Source of the DNA: Delphinella strobiligena
Lineage: Eukaryota > Ascomycota > Dothideomycetes > Dothideales > Dothioraceae
Length of the DNA: 64,000 bases
NCBI GenBank assembly: GCA_009982845.1
Contig: JAADKB010000012.1
Span: forward strand, 248,001 to 312,000
Direction of reading: 5' to 3'
Position numbers and translations under genes: made by a program. Within the stretch, counting starts at the first letter, position 1. Every line of letters begins with the position of its first letter. The notes under the pieces are model-generated. The model saw nothing but the letters and a program-made list of their open reading frames with translations. It was not told where the DNA came from and made no database searches. This document shows positions 57,797 through 64,000 of the stretch, piece after piece.

Positions 57797-58603
57797 ATGT
57801 ATCTCCAGACTCAGACTGTCCCGTTCTTCGAGTTGGCGCCTGAATTGCGCAACGCTATCTATGCCGCTGTTATCGAGACAATGGACAGAAATGCACTGCT
57901 CAGAAAAAGGGGCTTTGGAGCCGGAAAAACTTCCCTCAACGACATGGTCATCCCTGGACTGCTATTCACCTGTCGTCAAGCCCTGCAGGAGGGTACGGGC
58001 ATCTTCAAAATCCTCAGGACGCACTATCACCTCGACATCCTCCATCCGGATCTCCCAAGCGTGTTCACCAGACCAGAAGGCTCCGTCGTTAACGCGGACG
58101 ATGATGCTGCAGCCGAGGCTAGCACGGCCGTTCACAGACTTCTGCGTCCAAGCACCGATGCGCTTTTCAGCATCGCACCCAACGCTATCCAGATCAAATC
58201 GCTGTCGCTCAGAGTCTGTCTGTAAAACGATCGCCTAGGAAGTTTTCCGGACACAAAAGACAGCAATTGCCACCAACTCGTCTTCCTGCATGTCACCTTT
58301 GATGCTGCCGGAGCCATTGAACTCTTCTTCAGGGTGGACTGTGAGGATATGCTGCTGCTAACTGCTGCTCCATCGCTTGATGAAGTCCTTGATGTTCTAC
58401 ATCATGGCCTTGTAAGGGCCTCTGAGAAACAATAGTCACTCGAAGAGACCAGTTATGCTTTGTCTCATGACCCTCAAGAGGTCCTGGAGGAACGCTTGGA
58501 GCGTCGCAGCAACAAGTGGCTGGAGTATCACGATCTCGGGCTCATTCGCGAAACTTGCAAGAAGCACTCCACTTGCTGGTGCGTTAAGAAATGCGTTTTG
58601 TAG
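57797..58603 (+). pseudogene. 2EXR-like gene interrupted by two in-frame stops
   Basis: From ATG (MYLQTQTVPFFELAPELRN then AIYAAVIE) one frame runs 268 codons, broken only by TAA at 58223-58225 and TAG at 58433-58435, until TAG at 58601-58603. The hallmark is PFFELAPELRNAIYAAV at about residues 9-25, followed by LLFTCRQALQEGTGIF. After the first stop the same frame continues as NDRLGSFPDTKDSNCHQLVF, HVTFDAAGAIELFFRV, and after the second as ERLERRSNKWLEYHDLGLI, the family C-terminus. Stops at CAA/CAG-like positions fit C to T change. Likely a pseudogene; the 142-residue N-terminal part might still be made. Confidence 0.75.
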
Positions 58604-60637
58604 GCGCAACGAGCCTGGTTCCTCAGATGTTCTTTTCGGTAGGAGATGTTATGGCTCTTTGGGTCACCCTGCAAGACTCTCCATCACGCATGGCTCATCA
58701 AGAGTCGTCTTCATTGTAAGGAACAGGGAACTTGGCGCGCGTTAAGCTCAGATTGGAAGTTGACGGCTTTGGTCAACGGAACATAGCGACACACCTTCCC
58801 CAAAAGCTGTAGCATAGGCATGCGATGCGAATTCTCAGACCTTGTAAACCACATGTGCAAAGAAACAGGTACAAATGATACGCGCTCAGATGGTGATTGC
58901 AAAGTGCGTCACGTGGATGAGTGAGACCAGTGGCCGATGTGAATGAAGCATTGCATTGGTAGCACGAAAAAGAAAAGATTACACATACAAATATTTGGTT
59001 TTGTGCGTACATAGAAATCAAGAAAAACGAAGGTCATTGCGAGCTGGGGCGCTAGTAAATTATTCAAGAACATAAAAGCATATACAGATGTGGAGTAGAT
59101 TGACAAAAAGATAGCTGGAGTGCTCTGCAATCTGAGTGTACGAGAACTCCCGAAGGAGATCAGTACGGTCACGTAGGGATAATACTCAGAACGTGCGGGT
59201 CGCGTTAGCCGATCACTATTTTACGCCCGCTCCACATCTCGAAATCTGCCCCTCCACTCATGTTTGCCTTCCAAGAGGCTCCGGTCCTTGAGATGAACAT
59301 CCTTGTGAACACCTTTCACCGAGAGCTCGCAAGGTCGTCGCCGACGAGTGTCGAGGTTGTTTCTTGCATGATCCGGGAGGATTCGACGACCAGATCTGTT
59401 ATCGCCAATCGATCTACAGATCCTGCCACCTAACCAACTAGACCACACGGGGTTATTTGGTAAACCGAGGTTTTTTGGTAAATATATACCCTTCCTTGGG
59501 GCTGAGGTCCTGGGTTCAATTCTTGATGTCGGCATTGACTTTGTTATGTCGGCACGCAACAATGTCATGAGCGGACAAGGGTTGTCCTTGGCATGTTGCA
59601 TGTGATTGTGACCCTCTTGTTTCTCCCCTTGATAAAGATGGATTTGCTGCTCTCCAGCATGTCGATCTTCTTGTTGTGTACCACGTCCAAGGTTGAGAGC
59701 GCTGGTCTCAGTATCATGGAGCCAGAATCAGCGTAGGAGAATGAGCCAAGTCTTTGACTGCTCGTAAAGTTGCGAGGTACAGAGAGGCCCGCCGTCGAAT
59801 GTTTGGTTGTACGTGTACAATGCTTTCGGAGGGAGGCACGATGAGTGCTAACCCACCTTGGCTAGATGCACGCGCTCCTTCTTTGTTCAGAAGCTTCTCT
59901 GTTAATTGCTACAGGTGTAACAAATCGTGGTTCAGCGTCCATCAGTGGTGCAACTCCAATGGGTCATTCAAACAGCGTTGCGGAGGCATTATGGTCCTTT
60001 TTTCTCTTTTTCCTCTTCAGATTCCATCCATCTTCTTTCCAACAAAATGTCGCGAATATCAAAGGGGTACTCACTGATATGTATCAAAGACCACATGGTG
60101 TCCGCGATAGTGCCAATGTCCAGCAAACTGCATGAAGGACCACAATCAGATGGACAACCCAGCACACCATGCCAGGAATGCAATTGACATGCTATAAGTA
60201 TGGTCAAGACAGCATGGACACCAGAGTCCAGGCCAGGTCGAAAATTGCCATTCAATTCAGGCTACAACATGATAGGTCTGCAATGCAGATGGCTTTTTAT
60301 GTGAGACGCTCTCCGAACATCTTTGTATCTTTCCCAGGATCCTGAAGTAAGATCCCAAAAGCTGTTCTGCCGACATCTGGAATAAAGACAACAATACTCA
60401 TAGCAAGATGATCATCACAAGAAGACAAGAGGTTGGAAGAAAGTTTGTGTCGACTCTGGTGAGGCTTTGTGCAGCGGGCCGAGAGGGCCGAACATGTAAG
60501 GTAGGCTAGTGAAGCTCGACCGAGGCATCGAATTGTCGATCGAATTAGAGTACATGACGATACTCCGCTTTCTTGCTTACCTCATGCTCACACTGTGGCT
60601 CTGCTTGCACATGTTCTAAGTTTGCGACAAGACAAGC
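58604..60637. other. Intergenic, 2 kb, with a tRNA-like relic
   Basis: No gene supported. A minus-strand tRNA-like segment lies at about 59370-59451. The rest is short random frames. Confidence 0.35.
59370..59451 (-). other. tRNA-like relic (A-box, anticodon-like stem, weak B-box)
   Basis: On the minus strand GTGTGGTCTAGTTGGTTAGG resembles a tRNA D-arm with A-box, followed by a GATCTGT/ACAGATC stem and GTCGTCGAATCC as a weak B-box. Acceptor and T-stem do not pair well, so it is probably a degraded tRNA or tRNA-derived repeat. A separate GGTTCAATTCT on the plus strand near 59513 adds to the impression. Confidence 0.25.
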
Positions 60638-61837
60638 ATGCCCTTCCTTAGTTTACCGCCTGAAGTTCGCGACGAGATCTACTCGCATTTCTTCCGCCCG
60701 TCGGCTATCAGACGCGATGACGGTGCGGGCGGGTTCATCTACAACTATAGAGAGGCGCTCGTCCTCTTTCGCGTCAATCGCCAGGTCCATCACGAATCGC
60801 GAAGAATATTTCGAAAGTTGAATACCTTCATCCTTATTGAAACGCCATGGAAGGATGCAAAACAGCATGTCGCGCAAGATGGTCATGTCTACCTTATCAC
60901 TGCAGGCGCCAGAGCAGATGACTTTACCGATCATACCTTGCAAGTCTCTATACGGGCTCCGCAGCACCATCTCTATCCCGACTTGGACCGATTCGTGATT
61001 CACCTTGATGATCTGGACAAGTTTTGTACTTCCTGGTTTTATTCCAACATATCAATGCCCTTTCTGAATAATCACCTGAGTTTAGAACTTATATTGAGAG
61101 ATCCATACACCCCTGATCATGAAGAGAAAAGAGTGCCCAAAGCCGTACAGCAGCACCTATTGATGCCGTTCGGTAGAGTCAAAGGGCTCCAAAGTCTCGC
61201 TGTAAAGGGTGATCCTAAGCCATATACATCAGTGGAGAAGGATATGCGCGCCGAAATGGATACCCCTCTCGATTCACCTGAGAAATGCCTACGAGATGCC
61301 ACAAGACTAAAAGACGAAGGAAATGTCGAATTGCAGGCAGGCCGGTATAAAGAAGCATTGGAACTTTACAGGCAGGCCTGGCTTGCTATGCACATCATTG
61401 TCAATGGCAAAAGTCGCCATGTGCACGGCGACCACTACTTTGATAAGGAGCTTACTGAAGAGCCCTTCAGCGGAAAGAACGGTAGCACCGAGCGAACAAC
61501 CCTACGGATACGACTAGTAGCAAATACAATTCTCGCCTATCTGAAATTAGAAGATTACGACATGGCCATTCATACCGGTCTGCGCACTATCAAGATAATC
61601 CGTTTCTCCATTGGTGTGCCCGAGGAGGAAGGTGCTGGAGATCCGTCACAGGAGGCTTTCACTAGTTTCTTTGCTGCCGCTGAGATGGGCAAGATTTATT
61701 ACAGAACTGCTTTGGCATACAAAGCGCTGGATGACAAGTATGAGGCTAGGAAACTGTTGAAGGTCGCCGTGCTGTATCTGCCAAATGATCCCAACATTCA
61801 TCGGGAGATTCAAGCTTGCGCTTTGCGCATCTTGTAG
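60638..61837 (+). CDS. 2EXR-like domain fused to TPR-type repeats, 399 residues
   Basis: A single exon. The N-terminus is MPFLSLPPEVRDEIYSHFF, the family hallmark, followed by LFRVNRQVHHESRRIFRKL (the typical second block). From about residue 215 a helical repeat region begins: CLRDATRLKDEGNVELQAGR then YKEALELYRQAW, and later KIYYRTALAYKALDDKYEAR plus ALYLPNDPN-like spacing in VAVLYLPNDPNIHREI. These are TPR-like hairpins, suggesting a protein-binding adaptor. It is the longest and most complete array member. No stop or frame defect is visible. Function unknown. Confidence 0.8.
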   Translation: MPFLSLPPEVRDEIYSHFFRPSAIRRDDGAGGFIYNYREALVLFRVNRQVHHESRRIFRKLNTFILIETPWKDAKQHVAQDGHVYLITAGARADDFTDHTLQVSIRAPQHHLYPDLDRFVIHLDDLDKFCTSWFYSNISMPFLNNHLSLELILRDPYTPDHEEKRVPKAVQQHLLMPFGRVKGLQSLAVKGDPKPYTSVEKDMRAEMDTPLDSPEKCLRDATRLKDEGNVELQAGRYKEALELYRQAWLAMHIIVNGKSRHVHGDHYFDKELTEEPFSGKNGSTERTTLRIRLVANTILAYLKLEDYDMAIHTGLRTIKIIRFSIGVPEEEGAGDPSQEAFTSFFAAAEMGKIYYRTALAYKALDDKYEARKLLKVAVLYLPNDPNIHREIQACALRIL

Positions 61838-62536
61838 GAAGAATCATCCATGAATCCGAGGTCACATGTGTTCTTCGTTGCATCTTCTGGAAACGGCATG
61901 TCCATGATTCATGTATTTGAAAATAAGAAAGTTCTTTTTAGTAGCAACTCAATACGGTAAAATGGTGCGACCAAGGGACGCCATCAATCCTTTATAATTG
62001 CTGTTTGTGTATCCAGGACGTGAAGTGTCCATCCATAGTTGACAATATGGCGTTCACCAATCAGGCACGAGACCAACGACGGATGACTGCTTTTGATTGT
62101 GTAGGCGTGATGTACACCTCCATCAAACCTAAGATAAGCAGCTAAGAGGTGGACTCAGGTAAGGTAAGGTAGGCGAGACATTTAATATTGCATAATTTGC
62201 ATAATTGCCTTAATCGAGTCGTTTGCCAAGAAGTTTAATCTTATCATCTAATCACCCGAATCACCTTATCACTCTGTAGCGGGCCGTTGCGAGTAACGTC
62301 ACGGAGGGAGAGCCAAGTTTTGGAGTACCTTTGTCGCGGTTCAACAATTGGGAAACCAACGTTGTTCACTAATTAAGGACTCGAGCAAGCCGATAGCAGG
62401 ACTGTTAGTTGGTTGGCGCGCAGATTTGTCTATCTGGACAAGATTTGATTTTGGATAAGCAATGAGCTTGTCAAAGTAGGGCGACGTAAACAGACTCGAT
62501 CAACACACCGGCCTTTCCAAGGATCTTCTCTCAAAG
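61838..62536. other. Intergenic, promoter of ZIP9-like gene
   Basis: No gene seen. Contains AGGTAAGGTAAGGTAGG at 62157-62173. Confidence 0.4.
62157..62177 (+). promoter_or_regulatory. AAGGT tandem motif upstream of ZIP9-like gene
   Basis: AGGTAAGGTAAGGTAGGCGA: two and a half AAGGT units 360 bp before the start codon, matching those at 18505 and 45102. Role inferred only from recurrence. Confidence 0.35.
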
Positions 62537-63877
62537 ATGTGGGATGGATTATTCATGCTGCTTGGCTTGAGCATTGTCATGACAATTGCGTGAGTAGGCA
62601 CTTCGTCCTGATCATGGTATTAGTTTTGCTATTACTTATAACCATCGCAGCTCGTTCCTCGCCGGCGCTCTCCCGTTGGCTTTTTCTCTTTCCACAAAAC
62701 AACTACGACTGATCACTGCCGTGGGTACTGGAGTCCTTGTTGGCACATCCCTAATTGTGATTATACCGGAAGGTGTGGAAACGCTCTATGCGGCACGTGG
62801 CCTAGACGCTGCCCATTCGAGTCCACCATCGACTCTCAGCATAAGGAGTGCTCCTGCCTGGGCACCCGCAAGCATTGTTGGACAGCAAGAGCATGATATA
62901 ATAAGAAGTGACGGCATCTCCTCCGATTTATTACATCTAGACTTGCCAAGAGAAGAACCGAAACTTACAGGACCTGATGATGGGTTTCCAGATGGTTCAA
63001 CACCACATCCTGCATTAGACGCGCCAAAACCCGCAGCAGACACGCATTCGGAGCATGATTGGGAACCACATGCTTGGACAGGTATTTCGTTAATTACGGG
63101 CTTCATTCTCATGTACCTGATTGACAAGCTCCCGCGACATATCTCGGCATCCTCACAACCCAAACCGTCACACATCTCTCTCAACCAATTCAATCTCCGC
63201 AGGACGGGGACCCAGAATGAGGAAGCCCAAGGTGTTGACCCATATCCGCTACGAGAGGAAGCACAGCAGTCTCGCCCTTCGTCAACGACAGTAGGATTGG
63301 TCATACATGCCGCTGCCGACGGTATTGCTCTGGGTGCATCTTCAAGCGGGTCGTCGAGACGACTAGACTTCATCGTTTTCCTGGCACTCATGATTCACAA
63401 AGCACCAGCGGCATTCGGTCTGACTTCTGCGCTTTTGAAGCAAGGTCTTTCCAAACGAAGAGCAAGGACACATCTCATCATATTCAGTCTTGCTGCCCCA
63501 GTTGGTGCGATATTGACTTATGCTATTGCAAACATCTTTGGAGGCGGCAGGTTTAGCAGTGAAGAAGGAACTCGGTTTGCCACGGGTGTTCTGCTGCTCT
63601 TTTCTGGTGGCACTTTTCTGTAAGTCTGACATTGAAATTGGGAGTGTGGTTCCACGACTGACACTCTCGCAGGTACGTCGCAATGCATACCATGCAAGAC
63701 AAAACGCATAGCCATGGGGAAAATCTTGCTGGGCAGAATGGATACAGCGAGGTGAACGTATATGATGGGTACCAAGCACCTGCTCCCCAACAAGAGGGGC
63801 CTACGCTGACCGACACGCTCGCATGCGTGGGGGGAATGCTGTTACCACTTCTCACGCAATTCGGACATGCTCATTAA
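62537..63877 (+). CDS. ATX2/ZIP9-like zinc or manganese transporter (ZIP family)
   Basis: Three exons with introns at 62590-62650 and 63620-63672 give 408 residues. The first exon encodes MWDGLFMLLGLSIVMTIA; splicing yields ASFLAGALPLAFS, the start of the ZIP fold. Helix I-II segments (LITAVGTGVLVGTSLIVIIPEG), a variable His/Asp-rich loop (HSEHDWEPHAW), the metal-site helix IV motif VIHAAADGIALGAS, and helix V FLALMIHKAPAAFGL follow. The last exon supplies YVAMHTMQD and the closing helix GGMLLPLL. This order fits the SLC39A9/ATX2 subfamily of Golgi-localised transporters. The last exon follows a G|TAC junction that restores TFLYVAMH. Confidence 0.87.
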
Positions 63878-64000
63878 TAGGACCGTATCTGTCAAAATGC
63901 AATGTATAACAGCTGCGAGAAAATAAAAACCCCTGTTTAGACTCGTCTTCTGTTGATCAGTTGCCAGTCTTCTTTCTCCCCACAACTACCAGAAGCCTGA
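63878..64000. other. 3' flank of the last gene
   Basis: Contains AATAAAA at about 63921, a plausible polyadenylation signal. No gene. Confidence 0.4.

Noticed and set aside
1..64000. CRISPR arrays, rRNA operons, prophage or plasmid features
   Set aside because: The window is nuclear fungal DNA; no spaced direct-repeat array or rRNA sequence was seen.

Overview
The window is a piece of nuclear chromosome from a filamentous ascomycete (Pezizomycotina, possibly Dothideomycetes). The genes are compact and carry short GT..AG introns of about 43-160 nt, often with a CTAAC/CTRAY branch site. The gene set is typically fungal: a WOPR transcription factor, a CMT1-type GT69 mannosyltransferase, OMA1, VMS1, SRP72, the mitochondrial phosphate carrier and PDH E1-alpha. 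One 5.7 kb block is AT-saturated and full of stop codons, as expected from repeat-induced point mutation (RIP). Exon structures were read by hand from frame continuity and splice signals; no search was run.

Layout, left to right. 0.8-1.4 kb: TMEM170-type membrane protein (+). 2.0-3.4 kb: Gti1/Pac2 (WOPR) regulator (-), facing a 3.2 kb gene-free upstream region. 6.6-8.5 kb: GT69 alpha-1,3-mannosyltransferase (+). 11.7-13.0 kb: OMA1 protease (+). 14.1-15.5 kb: amidohydrolase broken by an in-frame TAG and altered at its HxH metal site. 16.7-18.3 kb: ZRT3-like zinc transporter. 18.6-20.8 kb: VMS1/ANKZF1-type peptidyl-tRNA hydrolase. 21.65-21.96 kb: 68-aa membrane microprotein. 22-27 kb is gene-poor with unexplained coding traces on the minus strand. 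27.2-29.4 kb: two tandem members of an unrecognised protein family. 29.7-31.0 kb: NAD(P)-binding epimerase-like protein. 31.5-34.0 kb: 800-aa membrane protein with a poly-Glu tract (-). 34.3-34.9 kb: six copies of TGATTCCTG upstream of a 70-aa, three-exon membrane microprotein. 35.7-37.8 kb: SRP72. 38.3 kb: tRNA-Gly(CCC) with an intron (-). 38.6-44.3 kb: RIP-destroyed non-LTR (Tad1/I-like) retrotransposon. 45.6-46.7 kb: mitochondrial phosphate carrier (-). 47.3-48.8 kb: PDH E1-alpha (-). 49.8-50.8 kb: carbonyl-reductase-like SDR pseudogene (-). 51.4-53.0 kb: TDT-family (Mae1/Ssu1-like) transporter. 53.2-61.8 kb: a run of six loci sharing a 2EXR/F-box-like LPPEIRN-IY N-terminus and/or a related C-terminus, some truncated or carrying stops and the last fused to TPR-like repeats. 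62.5-63.9 kb: ATX2/ZIP9-like zinc transporter.

The intact genes are mostly housekeeping: ER targeting (SRP72), ribosome/mitochondrial quality control (VMS1, OMA1), mitochondrial metabolism (PDA1, phosphate carrier) and zinc handling (two ZIP proteins of different subfamilies). The accessory content is a decaying retroelement, three enzyme or domain genes interrupted by stops, and two small gene-family expansions (27-29 kb and 53-62 kb). The least explained material is the 53-62 kb array, the unknown tandem pair at 27-29 kb and the minus-strand coding traces at 24-25 kb.
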